Shown here: one piece after another, positions 47,281 to 57,187 of the stretch
Layout: each line of letters begins with the position of its first letter
Numbering within the stretch: the first letter of the stretch is position 1
Assembly: GCF_002086485.1 (NCBI RefSeq)
Contig: NZ_MVHF01000037.1
Coordinates: 1-64,000, forward strand
DNA length: 64,000 nucleotides
Reading direction: 5' to 3'
Source: Mycobacterium aquaticum
GTDB lineage: Bacteria; Actinomycetota; Actinomycetes; Mycobacteriales; Mycobacteriaceae
Notes under the pieces: model-generated
What the model was told of the DNA's origin: nothing
What the model saw: the letters and a program-made list of their open reading frames with translations, nothing else
Database searches by the model: none
Translations under genes and position numbers: made by a program

Positions 47281-47903
47281 TCGGCGATCTGTTTCTGCGC
47301 TGGATCGTCACGGCGTTGTTCGTCATCAGCGCACTGGAATGCGGGTACGCCATCGTGTCGGGCCAGCGGGCCTGGACACATGTGGTGGGTCATCTGCTGC
47401 ACTTCGTCATGGCGGTGGCCATGGCGGTGATGGCTTGGCCGCGGGGCGCGGCGCTGCCCACCACCGGCCCGATGGTCTTCTTCGCCGCGGCCACAGTGTG
47501 GTTCGTGGCCATCGCCGTCGCGGCGACTGCGCACCGCGCCGTCGCCGGGTATCACGCGTTCATGATGCTGGCGATGGCGTGGATGTACGCCGTGATGAAC
47601 GGTGGGCTGCTGCCGGGCCGGACGATGTCAGGGCATCACGACACCCAGGCCTTGGCGATGGCGATGGACATGCCCGGCATGGACATGCCGGGCGCCGCCG
47701 CAGCGTCGTCGGGCCCGGGCTACCCGGGCTGGATCGACGCCGTGGACTGGTTGTGCACCGTGGTGTTCGCGGCCGCCGCCGTGTGGTGGCTGTACCGCTA
47801 TTTCGCTGCACGCCAAGCTGATCCGGCTCACCGCCAGATGGGTACCGCGTGCCAGGCCATGATGGCCGCGGGGATGGCGGTGATGTTCGGCGTCATGCTC
47901 TAG
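47277..47903 (+). CDS. DUF5134 membrane protein with Met-rich loop
   Basis: The 208-residue protein has about five membrane helices. A His/Met-rich loop, SGHHDTQALAMAMDMPGMDMPG (as SGHHDTQ then AMAMDMPGMDMPG), lies between helices 4 and 5 and looks like a periplasmic copper-binding segment. Further conserved His occur in HVVGHLLHF and GYHAF. DUF5134 is actinobacterial and of unknown function. The GTG overlaps the PepSY stop by 4 bp, giving a two-gene operon, and the gene ends flush against the stop of the converging repeat protein. Confidence 0.82.
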   Translation: MIGDLFLRWIVTALFVISALECGYAIVSGQRAWTHVVGHLLHFVMAVAMAVMAWPRGAALPTTGPMVFFAAATVWFVAIAVAATAHRAVAGYHAFMMLAMAWMYAVMNGGLLPGRTMSGHHDTQALAMAMDMPGMDMPGAAAASSGPGYPGWIDAVDWLCTVVFAAAAVWWLYRYFAARQADPAHRQMGTACQAMMAAGMAVMFGVML

Positions 47904-49505
47904 TCAGGGCTGATAACGCCACAGGCGCCAGTCGCCGGTGACCGGATCCCAGTCGAGCACCTTACCGTCGTGCATGACGATGAGTTGTTGGGGCGCGTGG
48001 ATACTGAACCAATTGCCGATGTCCACCGGCGAACCGGGCAGCACGTCATGCACGCTGGCGGCGTCGTAGTTCCACAACCGCCATGTGCCATCTCCGGGCA
48101 CCCAGTCCAGCACCTTGCCGTCGTGCATCGGCACCAGGGTGTGCCCTGAGCCGATCGTCTTCCAGGTGCCGCTGGCCACCGGATTGCCGGGCAGCACGTC
48201 GTGCACGTGGGTGGCGTCGTAGTTCCACAGGCGCCAGGTGCCGTCGGCGGGCTTCCAGTCCAGCACCTTGCCGTCGTGCATCGGGATCAACTCGTGACCA
48301 GAACGAATCGTCTGCCACTGCCCACTGGCCACCGCGCTACCCGGCAACACGTCATGCGTGCTCGTCGCGTCGTAATGCCACAGTCGCCACGTCCCGTCGG
48401 CGGGCTTCCAGTCCAGCACCTTGCCGTCATGCATCGGGATCAACTCGTGGCCCGACCGGATCGTCTGCCACTGCCCGCTCGCCACCGGGTTACCCGGCAA
48501 CACGTCATGCGTGCTCGTCGCGTCGTAATGCCACAGCCGCCACGTCCCGTCGCCGGGCACCCAGTCCAGCACCTTGCCGTCATGCATCGGGATCAGTTGG
48601 TGCGTAAGCAGGATCGTCTTCCAACGCCCTTGTGCCACAGCCGGTCCGGGCAGGATGTCGTCGCGGTACCACAGCTGCACCTCCCCGTGGGCCGGGGAAT
48701 TGTCGACGATGACGGTGTGCTGGCCGCAGTCGGTGATCTTGTCGACGGGGCTCCAGCTCAGCGGGGCCGCGGAGCCGTCGCTGTCGGTGATGGCGATGGC
48801 CCGCATCCGGGTGTCGGTCGAGCTCGGGTAGTCCGAGGCCCGGGTGATCGAGTAGCACTCGAGCGTCTGCACACAATCCAGCAGCTCGTCGGTGGTCAGG
48901 ATGGTCAACTTGCTGCCGGCGATCCCGACGAACTCGCACGTCCACAATGCACCCAGCGGTAGGCCGCCGGTTCCGGTGACCCGCGTCATCCGGCCGACCA
49001 ACGTGTCACCGACGTTCACCGTCACCGGCGAGGTGTAGGACGCCGCACCACCTTGACCGTCGGCGTACCAACTCGCGACGCACCAGTGGTCGCCGCCGAA
49101 GATGCCGTTGTCCCCCCACTGCAGGACGGGCTGCAAGATCATCGAACTGTTCTGCAGGCCGTTGAACAGGTACAGCAGCTGCCCGTTCTGCGTCTGTGGC
49201 GCGCCGGGCACCACCCACGACGTGACGAACGACTCCAGCGGTTTACCGCTCTGAAAGTTGGCGAAAGTGATCCAGCCGGTTCCGAAGTCGGGTAGCTGCC
49301 CGGGCGGTTGAATGACGTTCGCAGGCATCAGCGGAACACCCTGCTCATGCGGCGGCACCGGCCCGACATCGCGGAGTAGCTCCCCCGCCCGCGTGACATG
49401 GCGCATCCTGCCGTCGGCGACATGGACCACCTCGTTCGGCGCGACTTGATGCACGACCTCCGCGGCGCGCCGCCCACCCGGTGTGATGACAAACTTTTTC
49501 GACAT
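47904..49505 (-). CDS. Protein with beta-sandwich-like N-terminal domain and five 51-residue repeats
   Basis: The product has 533 residues and no signal peptide. Residues about 80-290 contain a domain with aromatic-rich strands (GTGWITFANFQSG, SFVTSWVVPGAP, LLYLFNGLQNSS, WCVASWYADG) faintly like glutamic-peptidase or lectin folds. Residues about 300-533 are five tandem repeats of about 51 residues with the core PMHDGKVLDW.P.DGTWRLW.YDA....DVLPG.PVA.G.W. The last repeat is partial. The start at 49505 gives MSKKFVITPGG. It interrupts the copper cluster on the opposite strand. A carbohydrate-binding or propeller-like repeat is possible. I do not recognise the family. Confidence 0.8.
   Translation of the reverse strand: MSKKFVITPGGRRAAEVVHQVAPNEVVHVADGRMRHVTRAGELLRDVGPVPPHEQGVPLMPANVIQPPGQLPDFGTGWITFANFQSGKPLESFVTSWVVPGAPQTQNGQLLYLFNGLQNSSMILQPVLQWGDNGIFGGDHWCVASWYADGQGGAASYTSPVTVNVGDTLVGRMTRVTGTGGLPLGALWTCEFVGIAGSKLTILTTDELLDCVQTLECYSITRASDYPSSTDTRMRAIAITDSDGSAAPLSWSPVDKITDCGQHTVIVDNSPAHGEVQLWYRDDILPGPAVAQGRWKTILLTHQLIPMHDGKVLDWVPGDGTWRLWHYDATSTHDVLPGNPVASGQWQTIRSGHELIPMHDGKVLDWKPADGTWRLWHYDATSTHDVLPGSAVASGQWQTIRSGHELIPMHDGKVLDWKPADGTWRLWNYDATHVHDVLPGNPVASGTWKTIGSGHTLVPMHDGKVLDWVPGDGTWRLWNYDAASVHDVLPGSPVDIGNWFSIHAPQQLIVMHDGKVLDWDPVTGDWRLWRYQP
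47907..48610 (-). repeat. Tandem ~153-bp coding repeats (five units)
   Basis: The conserved block encoding HDGKVLDW recurs about every 150-153 bp near 47956, 48110, 48260, 48413 and 48566. The middle copies are the most alike at DNA level, which suggests recent unit duplication or homogenisation. Confidence 0.85.
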
Positions 49506-49642
49506 GACGCCCTCCGAGCCGTCGTTGTCGAGCAGGTGATTGAGCCGAGTCCCTGTGCCCGGACCCGTCGACACGGATCAGTCTGGCCCTGCGGGCATGC
49601 CGGAGTCCCGCGTAGTCCACTACTCGAAATTCAACCCGAGGG

Positions 49643-50338
49643 CTAGGCGGCCGAACCGTCGGTCGGCCACAGATGACCACGCCGACGACCTCGGGAAGCA
49701 TTGTGCGGCAGGGTGATATCCGGTTCGGCCGCGTGCCGTCCGGGTTCCGGCCCTGACGCCGACGCATCGCGCCACACCAAGACCGCGAGGACCGCGCCGA
49801 GCAGCACGGGCAGATGCGTGAGCATTCGCACCGGCGTGACCGCGCCCATCGTCGCGTCGACCGCGACGTACACCGTCAGCACCGCGGCGAACACGCTCAG
49901 CACCCCTGCCAGGCCGGCGGCCGCGACAGGTCGCAGCGCCGCACCGATCATCACCGCGCCGAGCGCGACCGACCACGCCGTCGACTCGTTGAGCAGGTGC
50001 CCGCCGCCCATGCCGTGGTCGTGGGCCAGCCCGACGCTCAGCCCGAGTCCCTGAACCGCCGCGAGCAGGATCTGCACCACGCCGACCGCGAGCAGCGCCC
50101 CGCGCCGCCAGCCCAGCCCCGCTCGCCGGGGCCGCTCGGCGGAGTGTTCGAGCGCGGTGAGTGTGGGCCGACGCTCGGCGAGGCGGCGCAGGTCGAGCGC
50201 CTGATCGGTGACGGCGTCACGCCAGGCGCGGCAGTCGGCGCACTCGCGCAGGTGCTCGTCGACGCGCGCTGACGGCACGGGCTCGCGCTCACCGTCGAGC
50301 CGGGCCGACAGCGCCTCGCGCGCCACCTCGCAGTTCAC
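49643..50338 (-). CDS. Membrane anti-sigma factor with ZAS-type zinc finger and His/Met-rich segment
   Basis: The product has 231 residues. The cytoplasmic N-terminus has the ZAS/zf-HC2 motif H29-x3-C33-x2-C36, with C3 upstream (MNCEVAREALSARLDGE). About five membrane helices follow from residue 78. Between the first two is LAHDHGMGGGHLLNES, a His/Met-rich stretch that could bind copper outside the membrane. The resemblance is to Rv0093c, which lies beside ctpA in M. tuberculosis. In this copper cluster the likely partner is SigC, but the two genes are about 9 kb apart and pairing is unproven. The tail is basic and disordered. Confidence 0.82.
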   Translation of the reverse strand: MNCEVAREALSARLDGEREPVPSARVDEHLRECADCRAWRDAVTDQALDLRRLAERRPTLTALEHSAERPRRAGLGWRRGALLAVGVVQILLAAVQGLGLSVGLAHDHGMGGGHLLNESTAWSVALGAVMIGAALRPVAAAGLAGVLSVFAAVLTVYVAVDATMGAVTPVRMLTHLPVLLGAVLAVLVWRDASASGPEPGRHAAEPDITLPHNASRGRRRGHLWPTDGSAA

Positions 50339-50382
50339 CCTCCTATAGTCGCGCAGCGGCGCCCGATCGTTCCCCGCGGGGC

Positions 50383-52236
50383 TCAGCCGATGACCGGCAG
50401 GGTGATGGAGGACGGATGGGCCGGGTCATGCAGGACGGTCTGCGTGGCCTGCTGGGTCCTGGCGTCCTGCCCGAACGGTGCCCCGGTGTTGGGATTCGGC
50501 GCAAACTGCGGGTAGTCGCTGCTGGAGACCTCCAACCGGATGCGGTCGCCCGCCCGGAACAGGTAGCTGGTGGGCCAGACCTGGATGCGGTACTGGTAGG
50601 GCTGCCCCGGCGTCGTCGGTGTCGGATCGGACAGCGAGTCCCGGAACGATGTCCGCAGGATGCCGTTGTTGAGGTTGACTGCCTGCCCGTCGGGTTTGAC
50701 GACGAGGAGTTTCGCGGTGAAGTCGGTGTCGACCGCGGTGGACTGGGCCCACAGCGTCACTGTGACCGGGCCGGTGACCTCGGTGTCCTTGCTCAGCGGC
50801 CCCGAGCTGTACACCAGCACGTCGGAGCGTTGCTCGACGGGAGTCTGGTCGTAGGGCCCCTGCTGGCTCTTCGACGCCCCGCAGCACGAGTGCCCGCCGA
50901 GGCTGGGCGCCGGGAAGGCCGGATCGTAGAGATACGTGTCGGGCGGTTGAGCGGCCGGCGGCTGGGCCGTGAGTTGCCCCTCCCGGTCGGCCAACCCGCC
51001 GGGGCCGGAGAGATACCAGTTGGTCCAGTGTGTTTGCGGCAGAGGCCAATTCGGTGCGGTCTTCCAGACGTTGGCACCCATCAGGAAGTAGTCGACGCGG
51101 GGCGGCCCTGCCGCGCCGTTGTCCTGGCCCTTGAGAAAGTGGTCATACCAGGCGAGTTGGAGTTCGTTGATGGGGCTGTTCGCCACCGGGCCGATGTCCT
51201 TGAGCATCGGTGCGGCCACCGAGTCGGCTCTCCCCCAACCGACGTGGTCCCACGGCCCGATGACGAGCCGCTGGTTGGTCCGCGCCAGATCACTGCCGCC
51301 GTGGGTCGTCATCCCGGTGAAGTTCTCGATGCCACCGGCCAGGAACGCGTCGTACCAGCCCTCGACGTGCAGCACGGGGATCTTCACTGCGGGGTAACGG
51401 TCTCTGATGCTGAACCGGCGCCAGAAGTCGTCGCGCGTGCTGTGCCGGATCCAGTCGAAGTACCACGGCGCGACCACGGGGTTGGCGGGCTGCATCGGGG
51501 GAAGGTCTTTGAACGGACGGAAATTCAGCCATCGCGTCGGATCGGCGGCTGCGGCCTTCAGCTGCGCCACGGCCTGCTTGTCATCCCGGTTGATCGCGGC
51601 GGTGGTGGCGATGTCCTCGATCGCCCACGGCAGCACGAACCCCAACCGGAACTCCCCGCCCTCGTAGTTCCATCCGTCGTAGTAGTCCGATGCGGTGTTC
51701 GCGGGGACGATGGTCGTCAGGTGCGGAGGCGTGGTCACCGCCGCGAGCCACTGCGTGGCCCCGACGTAGGACGACCCGTACATACCGACCTTGCCGCTCG
51801 ATCCCGGCAGAGCGGCCGCCCATTCCACCGAATCGTAGCCGTCGGCCATGTCATGGGTGAACTCGCTGAACACGCCACCCGAGTTACCCTGCCCTCGAAT
51901 GTCCTGCACCACAACCAGATAGCAGTGCGACGCGAACCAATCGGGCGGCTCGAAGCGGTCCACGTCCGTCTGCGCGGCGGACTTGCCGTACTGGGTCCGC
52001 ATCAGGATCACCGGTACCGCGTCGGGGGTCTTGGGCCGGTAGACATCGGCGCGCAATATGGTGCCGTCCCGCATGGTGGCCGGTACGTCGTGCTCGGTCG
52101 TCACTTCGCACGGTCCTCGTCCGGCCGCCGCCGGGAACGGGCGCCGCGTGTCCGTGCCGTGCCCGCTCGTGCAGCCGGTCACGACCAGGACGGTGCTGAC
52201 CAGGATGGCGATGACGGCGCGGATCGCGTGGGGCAC
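50383..52236 (-). CDS. CocE/NonD-family hydrolase, lipoprotein
   Basis: The 617-residue product carries a lipoprotein signal (VIAILVSTVLVVTGC) and belongs to the X-Pro dipeptidyl-peptidase S15/CocE group of alpha/beta hydrolases. The nucleophile is in GMYGSSYVGATQW. The acid and His regions occur later (VEGWYDAFLAG; GPWDHVGWG), followed by the C-terminal jelly-roll domain (about 400-600; VTGPVTVTLWAQSTAVDTDF). These enzymes hydrolyse esters or amides. GTG start. The substrate is unknown. It is transcribed in the same direction as the lipase and cycA genes, with 28 bp to the lipase stop. Confidence 0.9.
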   Translation of the reverse strand: MPHAIRAVIAILVSTVLVVTGCTSGHGTDTRRPFPAAAGRGPCEVTTEHDVPATMRDGTILRADVYRPKTPDAVPVILMRTQYGKSAAQTDVDRFEPPDWFASHCYLVVVQDIRGQGNSGGVFSEFTHDMADGYDSVEWAAALPGSSGKVGMYGSSYVGATQWLAAVTTPPHLTTIVPANTASDYYDGWNYEGGEFRLGFVLPWAIEDIATTAAINRDDKQAVAQLKAAAADPTRWLNFRPFKDLPPMQPANPVVAPWYFDWIRHSTRDDFWRRFSIRDRYPAVKIPVLHVEGWYDAFLAGGIENFTGMTTHGGSDLARTNQRLVIGPWDHVGWGRADSVAAPMLKDIGPVANSPINELQLAWYDHFLKGQDNGAAGPPRVDYFLMGANVWKTAPNWPLPQTHWTNWYLSGPGGLADREGQLTAQPPAAQPPDTYLYDPAFPAPSLGGHSCCGASKSQQGPYDQTPVEQRSDVLVYSSGPLSKDTEVTGPVTVTLWAQSTAVDTDFTAKLLVVKPDGQAVNLNNGILRTSFRDSLSDPTPTTPGQPYQYRIQVWPTSYLFRAGDRIRLEVSSSDYPQFAPNPNTGAPFGQDARTQQATQTVLHDPAHPSSITLPVIG

Positions 52237-52264
52237 CCAGCGAGCGTATCGCTGCCGTGTCGGA

Positions 52265-53581
52265 TCAGAACTGCCCGCAGTTGGGCGTCGTCGGTATTCC
52301 GTTGAACCGGTCGGCGATCCACTGCATGGCCGCCTCGCCGTCGACCAGCATGGGCAGCGCGTGGTTGATCACCAGCTTGTTGAGAAACGGAGGTTCCTCG
52401 TTGGTGCGGAATTCCACGTCGGCGCCCTTGTCACACCAGTCGCGGCCCAGTTGGTTGGCCGCCGTCCACGGCACCAGCGGGTCGTAGCGGTTGCTGTTGA
52501 TCAGCACCGGCGCGTCGGGCCGGTAGCGGCCGATCTTCTGCAGGTCGAACAGACCGCTGAACGGTTCCTCGTCGACCAGCTCGTGGATGTCTTCGGTGAA
52601 GTACGGCTGCAGATGCCGGAACATGAACTTGGTGATGGTCTCCGCGATGCATTGACCGGCCACCTTGTTGAGCAGGTCCTCCCCGCGCGGCGTGAGCTTG
52701 TCGTGAATCGCTTGCGCTGCTTCTGGATACGCTTGCAGCACCCCGTTTATGGCGTACCCGACCACGCCGACCAGGGCACTACCGTCGGCGTAGGGGAACA
52801 GTTCCTTGAGGTCTGCCGGTGGCGCGCCCGCGTAGGTGCCCACCACGTGCAGGTCCGGCGCGTACGAGGCGGCCAGCTCGGCAGCCGACGCGGCTGCGCC
52901 GCCGCCCTGGGAGTAGCCCCAAAATGCCACGGATCCATGGGGATCCAGCGATGTGCCGGGAAGCTTGAGAGCTGCACGCCCCGCGTCGAGCATGGCGTTG
53001 CCCTCCGCGACACGGTTGACGTAGGTGTGCAGGCCCGGCGTTCCCAGTCCCTGATAGTCCGTCATCACGATGGCGAAACCGCGGGCCACCATGGTCGCGA
53101 CGAACAGCTCCTCGTAGTTGAACGCGATGTCCAGCCACGGCGACCAGTGGATGCCCTGATTGAACTGCCGCGACGGCGCACACTGGTCGCCCTGGCCCTG
53201 AGTGCCGGGGCCGTAGACGATCAGCGGCCGCGGACCCTTGCCGGGCCAGTCGTTCTCGGGCTCGAAGTAGGTGCCGGTCACCGCCATCGGATTACCCCGA
53301 GCATCGTTGCTGCGGTACATGATTCGCGTTCCCGTGGCCATGATGGCACCGAGCTGCCCGGACGGTTCAAGCACCAATCGGGACGGCTCGGTGCGAATCA
53401 GATCTCCGGGCGCACCGACGGGCAGCGGGTCCGGCGGCGTGTAGAACTCGGCGTATTGATCCTCATTGAAGATCGGGTCATGGTTGCACAGGGTGGGGTC
53501 GGGGTCGGCGTGCACCTGCGGCGTCGCACCCACACTTCCGAAAAGCAGCAGCACGCACAAAGCCCCCCACAGCCGACGCAT
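52265..53581 (-). CDS. Secreted lipase (LIP family)
   Basis: The 438-residue product starts with a cleavable signal peptide (MRRLWGALCVLLLFGSVGATPQVHA). The alpha/beta hydrolase domain belongs to the secretory lipase family, with the nucleophile in FWGYSQGGGAAASAAEL, a cap region, Asp in YDPLVPW and His in VINHALPMLVDGEAA. An ester or triacylglycerol substrate outside the cell is likely. The start at 53581 was chosen for the signal peptide; the longer frame adds non-conserved residues. It lies 28 bp upstream of the CocE-like gene. Confidence 0.9.
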   Translation of the reverse strand: MRRLWGALCVLLLFGSVGATPQVHADPDPTLCNHDPIFNEDQYAEFYTPPDPLPVGAPGDLIRTEPSRLVLEPSGQLGAIMATGTRIMYRSNDARGNPMAVTGTYFEPENDWPGKGPRPLIVYGPGTQGQGDQCAPSRQFNQGIHWSPWLDIAFNYEELFVATMVARGFAIVMTDYQGLGTPGLHTYVNRVAEGNAMLDAGRAALKLPGTSLDPHGSVAFWGYSQGGGAAASAAELAASYAPDLHVVGTYAGAPPADLKELFPYADGSALVGVVGYAINGVLQAYPEAAQAIHDKLTPRGEDLLNKVAGQCIAETITKFMFRHLQPYFTEDIHELVDEEPFSGLFDLQKIGRYRPDAPVLINSNRYDPLVPWTAANQLGRDWCDKGADVEFRTNEEPPFLNKLVINHALPMLVDGEAAMQWIADRFNGIPTTPNCGQF

Positions 53582-53671
53582 GGTCGGCAAGGTTAACAGA
53601 TTGGCGTGCAGATGTAACGAACGCGCGGGGCCGGCGGTACCCGCGTTCGGCACCGCCGGCCTGCGGCACCG

Positions 53672-55135
53672 TCAGTCGGCCGCGGTGTCGTTCAGTTCGG
53701 CGCGGAACTTGGCTTCGCGGGCGACGTGCGTGGGCCGACGCCGCAGCACCGACCAGGCGATGCCGAGCACGATGAACCACACCGGCGTGACCAGCAGCGC
53801 GTGCAGCGTGTCGGGCTTCTGGGTGAACGCCCAGACCAGGAACACGAAGAAGGCCAGCACCACGTAGCACATCGCGATGCCGCCGGGCATCTTGAACTTC
53901 GACGCCTCATGCAGGTGCGGCCGCCGCCGGCGGTACACCAGGTAGGAGGCCAGGATGATCGTCCAGACGAACATGAAGCACAGCGACGAGATGGTGGTGA
54001 CGATGGTGAACGCCTCGATGATCGAGTCACCGACGGCCACCATCACCACGCCCGACAGCAGGAACACCCCGGACAGGAACAAGGCGTTGGCAGGCACCCG
54101 TCGCGAGGTGAGTTTGCCGAATCGGCTTGGCGCATCACCTTCCTGAGCCAGGCCGTAGACCATGCGTGAGGTGGAGTAGATGCCGGAGTTGGCCGAGGAG
54201 GTCGCCGAGGTGAGCACCACGAAGTTGATCACCGATGCGGCGATGCCGAGTCCGGCGAGGCTGAACATGGCGACGAAGGGACTGCGGTCGGCGCTGATTT
54301 CGCGCCACGGGGTGACCGAGATGATGACGGCCAGGGCGGCGACGTAGAACAGCATCACGCGCACCGGGATCGAGTTGATGGCCTTGGGGAGGTTTTTCTC
54401 GGGGTTCTTGGCCTCGGCCGCGGTGGTGCCGACCAGTTCGATGCCGACGAACGCGAACGTGGCGATCTGGAAGCCGGCCACGAATCCCATTGGGCCCGTG
54501 GGGAAGAAGCCGCCGTCGTTCCACAGGTTGGCGAAGCTCGCGTGCGCGCCACCGGGTGCCTGGAAGTGGTTGAGCACCATCACCAGACCCACGACGATCA
54601 ACGCCCCGATCGCGACGATCTTGATCAGGGCGAACCAGAACTCGGTTTCCCCGAACGCCTTCACGGTCGGCAGGTTCAGCCCGATGAGCAGCACCACCGC
54701 GGCCAATGCCGGGATCCACAGCGGCAGGTCGCGCCACCAGTACTGCACGTAGCCGGAGATCGCCACGACGTCGGCGACGCCGGTGACGATCCAGCAGAAC
54801 CAGTACGTCCAGCCGGTGAAGAAGCCGGCCCACGGGCCCAGCAGGTCTGCGGCGAAATCGGCGAACGACTTGTAATGCAGGTTGGAGAGCAACAATTCGC
54901 CCATCGCCCGCATGACGAAGAAGAGCATGAAGCCGATGATCATGTACACGAAGATCACCGACGGGCCCGCCAGGCTGATCGTCTTGCCCGAGCCCATGAA
55001 CAGTCCGGTGCCGATCGCGCCACCGATGGCGATCAGCTGGATGTGCCGGTTGGAGAGCTGGCGCGAGAGCTGCGGCTCACCGGACGACGGAGTTGGTTGC
55101 GCTACTGGAACAGTCAGATCATTGGATTGGGTCAC
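53672..55135 (-). CDS. cycA: Glycine/D-serine/D-alanine permease CycA
   Basis: The 487-residue APC-family transporter imports small neutral amino acids. It is strikingly like E. coli CycA at the start of the membrane domain (NRHIQLIAIGGAIGTGLF, then GSGKTISLAGPS and MRAMGELLLSNL), and has about 12 helices. The GTG at 55135 follows TGAGGA; the longer frame upstream is the riboswitch leader, not coding. A tandem glycine riboswitch directly precedes it, which supports glycine as a true substrate. In mycobacteria, loss of CycA is linked to D-cycloserine resistance because CycA also carries D-alanine analogues. Confidence 0.95.
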   Translation of the reverse strand: MTQSNDLTVPVAQPTPSSGEPQLSRQLSNRHIQLIAIGGAIGTGLFMGSGKTISLAGPSVIFVYMIIGFMLFFVMRAMGELLLSNLHYKSFADFAADLLGPWAGFFTGWTYWFCWIVTGVADVVAISGYVQYWWRDLPLWIPALAAVVLLIGLNLPTVKAFGETEFWFALIKIVAIGALIVVGLVMVLNHFQAPGGAHASFANLWNDGGFFPTGPMGFVAGFQIATFAFVGIELVGTTAAEAKNPEKNLPKAINSIPVRVMLFYVAALAVIISVTPWREISADRSPFVAMFSLAGLGIAASVINFVVLTSATSSANSGIYSTSRMVYGLAQEGDAPSRFGKLTSRRVPANALFLSGVFLLSGVVMVAVGDSIIEAFTIVTTISSLCFMFVWTIILASYLVYRRRRPHLHEASKFKMPGGIAMCYVVLAFFVFLVWAFTQKPDTLHALLVTPVWFIVLGIAWSVLRRRPTHVAREAKFRAELNDTAAD

Positions 55136-55198
55136 AACATCCTCAGGGATCAGGCGCGATGGAGAGCGCGGACTATGGCGCCTCCCCGACTCTGTCCA

Positions 55199-55400
55199 TT
55201 GGACCTGAGAGTTTTCACGAACCGCCGACTGAATCGTGCAACGGTCCGCTTGCCCCTTCGGTGAGCCAAACCCCATAGGGGTTGGCTGCTTTCCAGAGGT
55301 GCCTAGTCGCGGCGGTATCGATTGCCTGAGAGATTCCCGGGGAGGATTTGCTCCTGCGGCGCCCACCCACTGGATGTGGTGGGACTCTCCCGCCGCGCCT
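55199..55400 (-). promoter_or_regulatory. Tandem glycine riboswitch upstream of cycA
   Basis: On the minus strand, aptamer 1 (about 55394-55324) shows GGGAGAGTCCC, the conserved GCCGCAGGAGCAAATCC, and ATCTCTCAGGCAA. Aptamer 2 (about 55304-55202) shows CTCTGGAAAGC, CACCGAAGGGGCAAGC and AAAACTCTCAGG. These are the core elements of the gcvT-type glycine riboswitch. The start codon of cycA is 67 nt past aptamer 2, leaving room for an expression platform. Regulation by glycine is well supported; whether it switches cycA on or off is not visible. Confidence 0.9.
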
Positions 55401-55453
55401 CAACGGCGTCTTGAGTTGTGAGCCCACTTCAACCTCGAAGTGTGCCGCGCGTC

Positions 55454-55482
55454 ACTCTATCCGCCGAACCGAGGTTGCGCAA
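55454..55482 (-). promoter_or_regulatory. Candidate promoter for the cycA riboswitch leader
   Basis: On the minus strand a -35 TTGCGC (55477-55482) and -10 TAGAGT (55454-55459) are separated by 17 bp. Transcription would begin about 45 bp before aptamer 1. Confidence 0.45.
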
Positions 55483-55542
55483 TCGGATGCGGCCCGACCC
55501 GCCGTCAGACCGCGCGCCAACACCGGAAACCACATACAAAAC

Positions 55543-55568
55543 CGCCCAAACCCGCAGGGGTTTGGGCG
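55543..55568. terminator. Hairpin terminator after sahH
   Basis: Perfect 11-nt arms (55543-55553 and 55558-55568) around GCAG, followed in the sahH direction by TTTT. It starts 23 bp past the sahH stop and separates it from the cycA promoter. Confidence 0.85.
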
Positions 55569-55591
55569 ATTTCGTATCGACTCCGGCTAGC

Positions 55592-57049
<1,458 letters not shown>

Positions 57050-57187
57050 GTAGAGCCCTCTTTCAGTCGTGATTGCTTGCCAGCACACGGGTGCGCGCAC
57101 GGCGCGACGCCACATGCAGATACCTCTAGCCTGCGGGCTCGCGGGACAGGCGCTCATACGCTTTTTACTGCGGCGGCGCTCTGACAG

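Noticed and set aside
57050..57187. SAM or SAH riboswitch upstream of sahH
   Set aside because: I looked for conserved SAH and SAM-IV core sequences on the minus strand and found none; only ordinary GC-rich DNA is visible.
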